Shown here piece after piece: positions 1 to 7,176 of a stretch of 64,000 bases of DNA. The notes beneath the pieces were generated by a model, which was not told where the DNA came from, ran no database searches, and worked only from the letters and a program-made list of their open reading frames with translations. This DNA is from Alloactinosynnema sp. L-07 (GTDB taxonomy: Bacteria; Actinomycetota; Actinomycetes; Mycobacteriales; Pseudonocardiaceae). A program made the position numbers and the translations under genes. The stretch lies in contig NZ_LN850107.1 in assembly GCF_900070365.1 (NCBI RefSeq), forward strand, positions 868,001-932,000, written 5' to 3'. Each line of letters starts with the position of its first letter. Position 1 is the first letter of the stretch.

Positions 1-567
1 GGAGATCGCGGCGAGGTCGGCCTCGCCGAGCTTGGTGAGGAACGCGGTGGCGACCTGGTGGGCGCTGGCGGCCAGCGCGTGGGCGCTCAAGCCGTCGTCG
101 CTGCTGGTTCCGTACTGCTGGCAGGCGGCCTGAACGTCGGTGATCAGCAACGGGAGCCGCTGGGTGAGCCGGGCGTAGCGGGAGTTCTGGTAGTCGTCCC
201 ACTGGGCGGCGATCTCGGCCGCGAGGACGTCCAGCCGGGCCGGTTCGCCTTCGCGCGGGCCGGTGAGGAACTGGCGGTGGTCCATCAGCGCGACCCGCAG
301 CGCGGGCACGGTTCGGCGGCCTGACTCATCGGCCCAGGCCAGGAGGACAGGTTCGCCGATCAGGTCGCCAAGGGAGATGTCCAGCGCGGCGGACAGTCGG
401 CGCAGCACGGAGAGACGGTCGACGGGGAGCACGTCGTGCTCGACCTTGCGCAGCCAGTCCTCGGTGCGCGCGACCAGCCCGGCCAGCACGGCCTGGGTCA
501 GCCCGCGTCGCTGCCGGTAGAACGCGACGCGTTCGCCGATGGTCATGTCGTCGGTCATCCCTCGCAT
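1..567 (-). CDS. XRE-family helix-turn-helix regulator, 3' end cut by window edge
   Basis: The first 189 codons of a reverse-strand gene are visible and the frame runs open to base 1. The N-terminus (MTIGERVAFYRQRRGLTQ...) is a classic XRE/Cro HTH: alpha-1, a Q-x-x-L-A turn (LTQAVLAGLVARTEDWLRKVE) and a recognition helix. The rest, with LTQRLPLLITDVQAA and LAASAHQVATAFLTKLGEADLA, looks like the alpha-helical (TPR-like) sensor region of actinomycete XRE proteins. In-frame ATGs lie at 567, 558 and 546; I chose the first, but 558 is equally possible. The gene is divergent from the small-protein/radical SAM operon starting at 728, and a 6-bp inverted repeat lies between them (664-682). Inference: it is the local repressor or activator of that operon. 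The family call is secure; the target is not. Confidence 0.8.
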   Translation of the reverse strand, partial: MRGMTDDMTIGERVAFYRQRRGLTQAVLAGLVARTEDWLRKVEHDVLPVDRLSVLRRLSAALDISLGDLIGEPVLLAWADESGRRTVPALRVALMDHRQFLTGPREGEPARLDVLAAEIAAQWDDYQNSRYARLTQRLPLLITDVQAACQQYGTSSDDGLSAHALAASAHQVATAFLTKLGEADLAAIS

Positions 568-663
568 GAGGTTCAACCTTCCAGCTCCGGCCGCGACGAA
601 CCCAGAGAAATCCTCCCGGTTCACCACATTCGCCGCACCTAGCGTCCTGAATCAAGCACTCCC

Positions 664-682
664 CGTGACATAGGACGTCACG
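664..682. promoter_or_regulatory. Inverted repeat CGTGAC-N7-GTCACG, candidate XRE operator
   Basis: A perfect 6-bp inverted repeat with a 7-base spacer sits in the 160-bp space between the divergent XRE gene and the small-protein operon. A CATAGG sequence in its centre could be part of a -10 box. Its place in the only divergent promoter region of the cluster makes it a reasonable operator. This is inference from position and symmetry only. Confidence 0.35.
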
Positions 683-727
683 AGGAGATCGTCCCACGCA
701 GGCGTGTGAGCGAACTGGGGAGCGACC

Positions 728-838
728 ATGCCCATGGTCAAGCGGACGCATGAGATATCAGCACTGGCTCCTGCCGTGTCGGGCGTACCCCGACCGGTCG
801 GCACGGCAGGTTTCAACCCTGGCCGGGGCCGGTCATGA
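728..838 (+). CDS. 36-residue mini-protein at the head of the radical SAM operon
   Basis: ATG at 728 follows a GGGGAG Shine-Dalgarno by 6 bases. The frame ends at TGA 836-838, overlapping the ATG of the next gene (ATGA). The peptide starts MPMVKRTHEISALAP and ends GTAGFNPGRGRS. It has no transmembrane segment and no Cys. Third-position G/C is only moderate, so coding is not certain, but the ribosome site and the 4-base coupling to the next gene are good signs. It could be a translated leader controlling the operon, a small structural partner, or, since a B12-type radical SAM enzyme is in the same operon, a modified precursor peptide. None of these is shown by the sequence. Confidence 0.4.
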   Translation: MPMVKRTHEISALAPAVSGVPRPVGTAGFNPGRGRS

Positions 839-1068
839 CCGGGTGGGGGCTGGTCCTGGCGGTGGCGGTGATCGTCGGCTGCGCGGTCGCGCCGGTGCTG
901 GTCGGGTGGGCGATCAACGTCTGGTGCACCCGCCGCAGGCTGGCGCGTTGCCGGGCGGCGGACCTGCGCTGCCGAGTGGACGAGATCCGTGACCGCAACC
1001 GGCGAGCGCTGCCCGGCCCGGCGGAGCCCTACCGGCTGCGGCCAGTCCCTGGCCGGGTCGCGTCGTGA
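835..1068 (+). CDS. Small membrane protein (77 aa)
   Basis: The protein begins with a hydrophobic segment (MTGWGLVLAVAVIVGCAVAP, continuing to about residue 28) that should form one membrane helix. A basic tail rich in Arg follows (WCTRRRLARCRAADLRCRV). The start ATG overlaps the stop of the mini-ORF before it, and its own stop overlaps the GTG of the next gene (GTGA), so it sits inside a chain of translationally coupled small genes. By the positive-inside rule the basic tail should be cytoplasmic. I recognise no family. Confidence 0.6.
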   Translation: MTGWGLVLAVAVIVGCAVAPVLVGWAINVWCTRRRLARCRAADLRCRVDEIRDRNRRALPGPAEPYRLRPVPGRVAS

Positions 1069-1322
1069 GGGCCGTCCGCGCGGCCCGGCGGTGGCGCCCG
1101 CGCTGGTGGCGGCACCCGGCCCAGCCGGTCGCGGTGCCGGAACCGGACACCGAGCTGATCTTCCTCGACCAGCCCACCGTGCGGTTCCCGCGTCGTTCGC
1201 ATTCGCCCGTCCAGGCCGGGCTCCGGGTCGCCCCCTACGCCTCCGTCGGCTGGCGCACCCAGCCGATCCTCCGCGTCCCCGCGTCCTCCCGGGACCCGCG
1301 ATCGAACAGGACACCTCGCTGA
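1065..1322 (+). CDS. Small basic protein of unknown function (85 aa)
   Basis: A GTG start at 1065 overlaps the previous stop by four bases, and the stop TGA shares its last base with the ATG of the next gene. The N-terminus is very basic and Trp-rich (RAARRWRPRWWRHP); a middle stretch reads VPEPDTELIFLDQPTVRF. No domain is recognisable. Support for coding comes from the exact overlaps at both ends and codon bias like the neighbours. It may work with the membrane protein just upstream. Confidence 0.55.
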   Translation: MRAVRAARRWRPRWWRHPAQPVAVPEPDTELIFLDQPTVRFPRRSHSPVQAGLRVAPYASVGWRTQPILRVPASSRDPRSNRTPR

Positions 1323-1489
1323 TGAGTGCTCGACGAGCGGCGACCCGGCCGCGTGTGGCCCGTCCGGCGTTGACGTTCCCGGTTGGCAACCACTGTTGCC
1401 ACCAGTACCGGATCGTCTGCGGCTACTACGAATGCGTGCACGGGCACGTGCTCAAGGTCGGCTATCCCGGAAGGGGTGGGCGACGGTGA
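1322..1489 (+). CDS. Cys/His-rich small protein (55 aa)
   Basis: ATG at 1322 shares a base with the preceding stop. The product has a compact Cys/His cluster, NHCCHQYRIVCGYYECVHGH, with four Cys and four His within 20 residues. This could bind zinc, another metal or an Fe-S cluster. The stop at 1489 overlaps the GTG of the next gene (GTGA). The family is unknown. It is one of two Cys-rich small proteins in this operon, which also encodes a radical SAM enzyme. Confidence 0.6.
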   Translation: MSARRAATRPRVARPALTFPVGNHCCHQYRIVCGYYECVHGHVLKVGYPGRGGRR

Positions 1490-1779
1490 GCCTGGACTAC
1501 ACCCCTGGCCGGTACACAGCGCTGCGGCTGGCGGCCCGTGAGCTGATCGTCTCCGACCGGACGGTGCTGCGGCGCCGCGACCACGTCGACCTGCCACCGG
1601 AGGTGTTCGCGGCGCTGCTCGTCCTCGCCCGCGACGGCTATCTCCAGCATCAGTTGCCTAAGCCGGGCAGCGACTTGGCGGTGCGGCCGGTCGGCTTGAG
1701 CCTGCCCGGGACGCGGTTGCTGCTCTCGTTCAACACCGAACACGTCCGTCGTGGACAGCAAGCCGGTGACCTGCGATGA
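1486..1779 (+). CDS. Unknown small protein (97 aa)
   Basis: The GTG start at 1486 is set by the 4-base overlap with the preceding stop; longer in-frame starts upstream would run through the previous gene. The sequence (LDYTPGRYTALRLAARELI, then PPEVFAALLVLARDGYLQ) has amphipathic helices like a small winged-helix or adaptor fold, with no Cys cluster and no membrane segment. The stop overlaps the ATG at 1776. No family recognised. Confidence 0.6.
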   Translation: MSLDYTPGRYTALRLAARELIVSDRTVLRRRDHVDLPPEVFAALLVLARDGYLQHQLPKPGSDLAVRPVGLSLPGTRLLLSFNTEHVRRGQQAGDLR

Positions 1780-2075
1780 CCAGCGCGATCGAGCAGCCGG
1801 TGTGGTGGGGCACCAACCGGGGGAACAGCACCTTCTACGCCGGCCGCGCGCACGTCGTGTGGCCAGGCAGCGGCCGGGCCGGGCTGTGCGGGCTGCCAGT
1901 GGACGACCTGTGGGAGCTGCGGCCGTCGGTGCCGGAGCTGCTGTGCCCGGACTGCTGCCTGCTGGCCATGGCGGCACTGTTCCCCGCCTTCCCCACCGAC
2001 ACCCGCGCCGAGATCGGCCGACACGAATTCACCTCGCCCCAGGTCCCGCACGACGCGGGTCCTCTCGGGCACTGA
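1776..2075 (+). CDS. Cys-containing small protein, probable zinc-binding (99 aa)
   Basis: ATG at 1776 overlaps the previous stop (ATGA). A first Cys motif (GLCGLPVDDLWEL) and a second (LLCPDCCLLAM) about 25 residues later form a C...CxxC arrangement typical of the small zinc-ribbon proteins common in actinomycetes. The N-terminal part (SAIEQPVWWGTNRGNSTFYA, then HVVWPGSGRAGLCG) also matches the usual build of such proteins. It is followed by a 42-base gap and a strong ribosome site for the radical SAM gene. The function is unknown. Confidence 0.65.
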   Translation: MTSAIEQPVWWGTNRGNSTFYAGRAHVVWPGSGRAGLCGLPVDDLWELRPSVPELLCPDCCLLAMAALFPAFPTDTRAEIGRHEFTSPQVPHDAGPLGH

Positions 2076-2117
2076 ACGGCGCACCAACCGTCCAACATCG
2101 ACAGTCAGGAGGATTCG

Positions 2118-4256
2118 ATGCGCGATTTGCGCTTGTCCCAACGTGATCTGCTTGTCCAGGCCATCGCTCACGCGACCGGCGACATGCCCACAGTGGCCGC
2201 TGCGGTGTGGAAGGTGCCGCTCACGCAGCCCGACAAGGTCGACGCCGCGCTGCGGGAGTGCGTGGACGGGAGAACGGTCGTGGTGACCGGGACGCTGGAC
2301 CGGCGGCTGGTGCTCATCGAGCACGAATCAGGCGGGACGTGGACGGCGGCGGACCTGTCCGGTCAGCCGCACGGCACCCGGGTTTGGCCGGGCTGGGCCG
2401 AGGCCAATCTCGTCATCAGCGACCCGGACAGTTGGCTGTCGCGGGCGGAGATCACCGCCGAGGGCAGGCACCGGCTGGCGCGGCCCCGGTTGCTGCTGGC
2501 CTCGCTGTACCACCCGGAGAACTTCCCGCTGCCCCGGTTCCCGTTGGCGATCTCCGATCTGGCACGGGCGGCCCGCTCCACGCTGCTGGGCCAGGTGGAG
2601 CTGCTGGACATGCAGCTCGGTGTGCTCCTCGACGATGTCGTGGCCCGGGCAACCGGCGGCGAGGTCGACATCGTCGGGATCTCGGCCACCTTCGGCCAGC
2701 ACGACCTGATGACCCGCCTGCTCGATGAGCTCACCGCGATGCCGGAGCCGCCGCTGCTGGTCGCCGGGGGCAGCCTGACGGTGCGCAACGAGCGGATCCT
2801 GCTGGAGCGGTACCCGCAGCTGATCATCGGCCGTGGGGCCGGTGAGCCGACGATCGCCGACGTGCTCGGGCACTGGCACGACGACATGGCGGTGCAGCAC
2901 ATCCGCGGTGCCGGTTACGCCGGGGCCGCGCGAGGGGAGGGCACGATGTCGATCGGGCCCCGGCGCACGCCGGTGGTGGCCAACCGGGCGCAGACCGACA
3001 TGTGGCCGGAGCTGGACCTGCTGGACCGCACGTTCGCCTGCGGCGGGGTCGCCCAGCTCGAATCCAGCCGCGGGTGCACGAACTACTGCTCGTTCTGCCC
3101 ACGCGGCCACAAAGGACAGTGGGCCGGAGCGGAACCGGACGCCCTGCCGTGGGTGCTGCGGGAGATCGGCGCGGTGGTCGACCGGCACCCACAGGTCAGC
3201 CGGACGCTGTACCTGGTGGACGAGGAGTTCATCGGCCGCGGCGACGACGCGGTCTCCCGGGCGCTGGCGGTCGCGGACACGTTGCACGAGGCCGGGTTCG
3301 CGTGGGAAACCTCGTGTCGGGTCGACCAGGCCGTGCGCCTGGACCTCGATCGGGACTGGCACATCGAGCGGGCGCACCTGTGGCGAGACCTGGTGGAACG
3401 CGGTCTGCGCAGGTGCCTGTTCGGGGTGGAGTCCGGGGTGACCTCGATCCTGGACCGGTTCAACAAGGAGACCACCGGCACCCAGAACGCCCTGGCCATC
3501 CGCACCCTGACCGCGCTCGGCGTGCCGCCGAGGTTCACCTACATCACGTTCGACCAGCTGATGACCCTCGACGAGTTGCAGCAGACATACGCCTTCCAGG
3601 GCCGCACCGACCTGCTGCTGCGCCCGCAACCTGGGTTGAGCGTGGACGAGATCATCGACGGGGTCCGCGACGAGCACTGGGTCGCCGCCCACACCACCGG
3701 CAAGCCGTTCTACACCGGCATCTCCTACATGCTGGTGTCGATGGAGTGCCTGATCAACGCCGCCTACACCCGCAAGGCCGAGGCCGCCGGGTTGACCGGG
3801 GACGCCGACCCGTCGATGGGGCGGGTGCAGGCCCGGTTCGCTGACTGGCGCATCGGGGTGGCCTCGCACTGGGCGCAGCTGTGGATCGACCGCAACTTCG
3901 CCCTGGACTACACCCTCAAGAGCCTGGAGAAGGTCCTCGACGGCGAACCCTACGGCCTGGTCCGCGACCTGCGGCGCACCATCAAGACCGCCGGGTACCG
4001 GCTGCTCGGCGGGATGATCGACGCTGCCACGACTGCCGACACCGCACCGGAGCGGGCCGACGAACTCAACGACCAGTGCTCTGGCCTGGCCGACCGGCTG
4101 CTCGCCGAGCTGCGCGCCGACCTGGACGCGGCACTCGGTTCGGTCGGTGAGAGTCTGCCCGATCGGCACCGCGACACCCTGCGCCGCGAGCACGACCGCT
4201 GGACCGCGACCGACGGGTGGCGGCTGATCAACGTGGCGGACCCGTGCGGAACCTGA
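2118..4256 (+). CDS. B12-binding-type radical SAM protein (712 aa)
   Basis: Start ATG follows an AGGAGG site. There are three regions: an unfamiliar N-terminal domain of about 115 residues; a Rossmann-like B12-binding domain at about 121-252 (RPRLLLASLYHP, VDIVGISATFG, LLVAGGSL, IIGRGAGEPT); and a radical SAM core opening with C320-TNY-C324-SF-C327, the CxxxCxxC signature for a 4Fe-4S cluster and S-adenosylmethionine. The core continues with YLVDEEFIGRG and CLFGVESG, typical barrel strands. The DxHxxG cobalamin-ligand motif is absent, as in several members of this superclass. A helical C-terminal region follows. The genomic partners (AKR, CYTH protein, Cys-rich small proteins) differ from well-known B12-radical-SAM pathways, so the substrate is unknown; possible jobs are peptide modification or C-methylation of a small molecule. 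Confidence 0.9.
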   Translation: MRDLRLSQRDLLVQAIAHATGDMPTVAAAVWKVPLTQPDKVDAALRECVDGRTVVVTGTLDRRLVLIEHESGGTWTAADLSGQPHGTRVWPGWAEANLVISDPDSWLSRAEITAEGRHRLARPRLLLASLYHPENFPLPRFPLAISDLARAARSTLLGQVELLDMQLGVLLDDVVARATGGEVDIVGISATFGQHDLMTRLLDELTAMPEPPLLVAGGSLTVRNERILLERYPQLIIGRGAGEPTIADVLGHWHDDMAVQHIRGAGYAGAARGEGTMSIGPRRTPVVANRAQTDMWPELDLLDRTFACGGVAQLESSRGCTNYCSFCPRGHKGQWAGAEPDALPWVLREIGAVVDRHPQVSRTLYLVDEEFIGRGDDAVSRALAVADTLHEAGFAWETSCRVDQAVRLDLDRDWHIERAHLWRDLVERGLRRCLFGVESGVTSILDRFNKETTGTQNALAIRTLTALGVPPRFTYITFDQLMTLDELQQTYAFQGRTDLLLRPQPGLSVDEIIDGVRDEHWVAAHTTGKPFYTGISYMLVSMECLINAAYTRKAEAAGLTGDADPSMGRVQARFADWRIGVASHWAQLWIDRNFALDYTLKSLEKVLDGEPYGLVRDLRRTIKTAGYRLLGGMIDAATTADTAPERADELNDQCSGLADRLLAELRADLDAALGSVGESLPDRHRDTLRREHDRWTATDGWRLINVADPCGT

Positions 4257-4282
4257 CCACCACGACCAGGAGGGATCACCTG

Positions 4283-5348
4283 ATGCAGCGCCGGTTCCTG
4301 CACGGTCTCGACCGCGAGGTCTCCGCCTTCGGGGGCGGGCTGCTGGATTATCGGCGGCCCCGCCACCAACGGCGGTGTGCCGATCGGCTGGGACGACGTC
4401 GACCCCGACCAGGCCTACGCCGGGCTCCTCCGCGCCCACGAGCTCGGGGTGACGCTGTTCGACACCGCCGACGTCTACGGCCTTGGCCGGTCCGAGCGGC
4501 TGCTCGGCCGACTCGTCCGCGACATCGGGCGGGACGGGCTGGTGCTGTCGAGCAAGGTCGGCTACTTCGCCGGGACCGCACGGCACCCGTATCAGCCTGA
4601 GCAGATCCGCCGCCAGTTCGACACCACCCTGGACAACCTCGGCACCGACCACCTGAACCTGTATTTCCTGCACAGTACCGACTTCGGCCCCGACGACGAG
4701 TACCTGCCGGGGGCGGTCGCCGCGCTGCGGGAGCTGCGCGAGCAGGGCATGATCGACGCGATCGGGCTGTGCGCACCCCACACCTTCGCCCTTGAATGGG
4801 CGGACGGCACCGGACCGCGGGCCGCAGAGACCGGCCGCTGGTTACGGCTGTTCGACCAGGTCCGGCCCGATGTCATGACCGTGCGATACAACCTGCTCAG
4901 CCCCCGCTACCCCGCGCAGGAGACCGACATCTTCACCTTCGCACGCCACCACCAGGTCGGCGTGCTCATCAAGCAGGCCCTCGGCCAGGGCCTGATCCTG
5001 CGCGACCCGAACCGCTCACCCCGGGGGTTCAGCCCCGCCGATCACCGCAGCCGCGACCGCGACTTCCAGCCCACCGCCCTCGCCGAGATCGACCGGCGGC
5101 TGGCCCCGCTGCGCGGCCGGTTCGGCACCAGCCCGGCCGCGCTGGCCCGCATCGCCCTGGGCTACGCGCTGCGGCACGCGCCCGACGCCGCCGTGCTGGT
5201 CGGCTTCCGCGACGCCGACCAGATCACCACCACCCTCACCAGCCTGGACACCCCGCTCCACCCGGACGAGGTCGTCGAGATCACCGCACTGCTCCACCCC
5301 GACACACACGACGAGAGGACGCCCGCCCGTGCAGTACATCGAGGTTGA
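4283..5348 (+). pseudogene. Aldo/keto reductase with one-base frameshift near 4340
   Basis: ATG 4283 follows AGGAGG and starts MQRRFLHGLDREVSAFGGG. The next codons only make sense if one base (C at 4340) is skipped: the downstream frame then reads C-W-I-I-G-G-P-A-T-N-G-G, the standard AKR N-terminus. After repair the protein is about 354 residues with the full catalytic tetrad D60, Y65 (FDTADVYG), K91 (SSKVGYF) and H130 (YFLH), and a C-terminal cofactor part (VLVGFRDADQI). Without repair, the open frame begins only at a GTG at 4377 and lacks the first barrel strand. This is either a real disabling mutation, a +1 recoding site or an assembly error. All other codons look intact, which favours a recent change or an error. 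The 3' end overlaps the CYTH gene. Confidence 0.75.
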
Positions 5349-5883
5349 GAAGAAGTTCGCCCTGCCCGACCCGACCGCACTCAAGGCCAAGCTCGAAGCA
5401 CTCGGCGCCAAGCCCTCCGAGGCGACCCACCAGATCGACGCCTACTTCAACGCCCCGCACCGCGACTTCACCGCCCCCGAAGCGATCTCAGAGTGGCTGC
5501 GGGTGCGCACCGAGGCCCGCGGCTCGTCGGTCAACTTCAAGCGCTGGCACCCGATCAACGAGCTGATCAAGACCCACGCAGACGAGTACGAGACCAAGGT
5601 CGACGACGTCGAAGCCATCCGCCGCCTCCTCGAAGCACTCGACTTCAAGCCGCTGGTCACCGTCGACAAGACCCGCGAGGAGTGGAAGCTGCCCGAGATC
5701 GAGATCGTGTTCGACCACGTCATCGGCGCAGGACACTTCGTCGAGTTCGAGTACAAGGCCGACGCCGCCACCGTCGAGGACGCCACCGAGCGACTGGCGC
5801 AGTTCATCGCCTCCGTCGGCGTGCCACTCGGCGAGCCGATCAACCGGGGCTACCCGCACATCCTCCTCGGCCGCCAGCACTGA
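5329..5883 (+). CDS. CYTH-fold protein, class IV adenylate cyclase-like (CyaB/ThTPase family)
   Basis: A GTG start at 5329 lies 20 bases inside the AKR gene. The 184-residue product has the CYTH signature ExExK at its N-terminus (IEVEKKF: E5, E7, K9), followed by the alternating acidic/basic strands of the triphosphate tunnel (WLRVRTEARGSSVNFKRW, YETKVDD, KTREEWKLPEIEIVFD, GHFVEFEY). Length and motifs match CyaB-like class IV cyclases. Family members either make cAMP from ATP or hydrolyse triphosphates such as ThTP, so chemistry cannot be fixed from sequence. As last gene of the radical SAM operon it probably acts on a phosphorylated or nucleotide-linked intermediate or signal. A strong hairpin follows 25 bases downstream. 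Confidence 0.88.
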   Translation: MQYIEVEKKFALPDPTALKAKLEALGAKPSEATHQIDAYFNAPHRDFTAPEAISEWLRVRTEARGSSVNFKRWHPINELIKTHADEYETKVDDVEAIRRLLEALDFKPLVTVDKTREEWKLPEIEIVFDHVIGAGHFVEFEYKADAATVEDATERLAQFIASVGVPLGEPINRGYPHILLGRQH

Positions 5884-5908
5884 CACAGCCGCACTGGCGA
5901 AGCCCCAG

Positions 5909-5944
5909 ATGCGGGGGACCACTCGAACGAGTGGTCCCCCGCAT
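5909..5944 (+). terminator. Strong hairpin terminator after the radical SAM operon
   Basis: Two perfect 17-base complementary arms (5909-5925 and 5928-5944) surround a tiny loop, just after the CYTH stop codon. The stem is rich in G/C with a run of five G opposite five C. There is no clear T tract, which is usual in high-GC actinomycetes. Confidence 0.8.
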
Positions 5945-6035
5945 GTTGCCCGAGCTGAACCAGGACCGCACACCGGTCAGCCACAACGTTGACCGTGTTG
6001 GGTAGGGAACGAACCAGGCAAAGCGACAGGTCCGT

Positions 6036-6122
6036 ATGGCAGCTGTGCCAGAGCCTGAGACGGACGACCCAACAGCAAGTCCGTGGGACAACTACGTCAA
6101 CGTCTCGGCGGTGCGGGCGTAA
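6036..6122 (+). CDS. Possible 28-residue peptide ORF
   Basis: ATG 6036 is preceded by a weak ACAGG, and the frame closes with TAA at 6120-6122. The peptide is acidic at the front (MAAVPEPETDD) and ends PWDNYVNVSAVRA. An in-frame TAG at 6003 rules out a longer upstream frame. It lies between the operon terminator and the truncated CoA transferase gene. It may be chance, a remnant, or a small peptide. Low confidence. Confidence 0.2.
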   Translation: MAAVPEPETDDPTASPWDNYVNVSAVRA

Positions 6123-6176
6123 GACGGCTCCGGCGTCAGTTGAAAGGGCGCGGGCTCGCTGGGGCAGAATATCGAC

Positions 6177-7175
6177 GTGGCGTCAGGCGATCTCGGTTCT
6201 TGGGCGGCTGTCGGTAACTCGGCGGGAAGGGCGGTGGTGGCCGCGGAGGTCGCGCGGTGGCCTGCGGCGGAAGTCGCGGAGGCGGTGGTGGCGGCCGGGG
6301 GTGCCGCTGCCTGCTTGCGGTCCGCCGACGAGTGGCGGGTTCATCCGCAAGGCAAGGCCGTGGCCGCTGAGCCGCTCATGGCCATCGAGCGGATCGGTGA
6401 CGCGCCCGCGCGTCCGTTGCCGCCCGCTGATCGGCCGTTGGCGGGTGTCCGGGTGCTTGACCTCACCCACGTCATCGCGGGCCCCGCCTGCGGGCGGGTT
6501 CTCGCCGCCCATGGTGCCGATGTCCTGCACGTTGGCGCCGCGCGGTTGCCGACGGTGTTTCCGCTGGTGGTGGACCACGGGTTTGGCAAGCGGACGTGCC
6601 ATCTCGATCTGCGGGCCGAGGAGAACCGGGCCACTCTGCGCGGTCTGCTCGCCGACGCCGATGTCATGGTGCAGTCGTTTCGGCCGGATACCTTGGCGGC
6701 CAAGGGGTTCGGGCCCGCCGACCTGCCGCCCGGCGTCATCCTGGTGAGTATCTCCGCCTATGGCCACAGTGGACCGTGGCGGAATCGGCGCGGGTTCGAC
6801 AGCCTGGTCCAACTCGCCACCGGCATCGCCCAGGACTCAGGGGATCGGCTGGTCTCGCTGCCCGCGCAAGCGCTTGACCACGCCACCGGCTGGCTTGCCG
6901 CGGCCGCTGTCATGACCGCGTTGCGCCGTCGGGCCGTCGAGGGCGGGACCTGGCACGTGCGACTCTCGTTGGCCAGGACGGCGCGCTGGTTCGATGACCT
7001 CGGCCGGGTGGAATCGGTGGAGGTTCCAGGTTTCGCCGATCCGTATCTGTCTGATATGGACAGTGATTTCGGCGTTGTTAGGCACGTGCGGTGTCCAGGT
7101 GGGCTGCCCGGATCGCCGCCGGGGTACGGGCATGGTCCCCGTACTCCCGGCAGCGACCCGGCGGCCTGGTGGTGA
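6177..7175 (+). CDS. CaiB/BaiF-type CoA transferase, short at the 5' end
   Basis: The product contains the linker and one complete family III CoA-transferase domain: EWRVHPQGKAVAAEPL, PLAGVRVLDLTHVIAGPACG, CHLDLRAEENRATL, ADVMVQSFRPDTLAAKGFGP and SISAYGHSGPW. Family III enzymes move CoA between acids through a covalent aspartyl intermediate. Actinomycete relatives with this same linker are, from memory, about 450-470 residues and carry an extra N-terminal lobe; here only 332 codons are present, starting at a GTG with no good ribosome site. The 5' part therefore looks lost, possibly when the upstream radical SAM segment arrived. It ends one base from the convergent subtilase gene. The family call is firm; activity is doubtful. 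Confidence 0.75.
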   Translation: MASGDLGSWAAVGNSAGRAVVAAEVARWPAAEVAEAVVAAGGAAACLRSADEWRVHPQGKAVAAEPLMAIERIGDAPARPLPPADRPLAGVRVLDLTHVIAGPACGRVLAAHGADVLHVGAARLPTVFPLVVDHGFGKRTCHLDLRAEENRATLRGLLADADVMVQSFRPDTLAAKGFGPADLPPGVILVSISAYGHSGPWRNRRGFDSLVQLATGIAQDSGDRLVSLPAQALDHATGWLAAAAVMTALRRRAVEGGTWHVRLSLARTARWFDDLGRVESVEVPGFADPYLSDMDSDFGVVRHVRCPGGLPGSPPGYGHGPRTPGSDPAAWW

Positions 7176-7176
7176 C

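Noticed and set aside
326..1389. Reverse-strand frames (141 and 245 codons) opposite the small-protein genes
   Set aside because: They overlap the XRE promoter and the coupled small genes and show no ribosome site or domain.
4217..4600. 127-codon frame as a separate gene between radical SAM and AKR
   Set aside because: Its first residues after ATG 4283 are the AKR N-terminus, and the rest is out-of-frame AKR; better explained by a one-base frameshift.
2328..4781. Reverse-strand open frame of 817 codons opposite the radical SAM gene
   Set aside because: It is the GC-bias shadow of the real gene; Arg/Gly/Pro/His-rich, no domain, no ribosome site.
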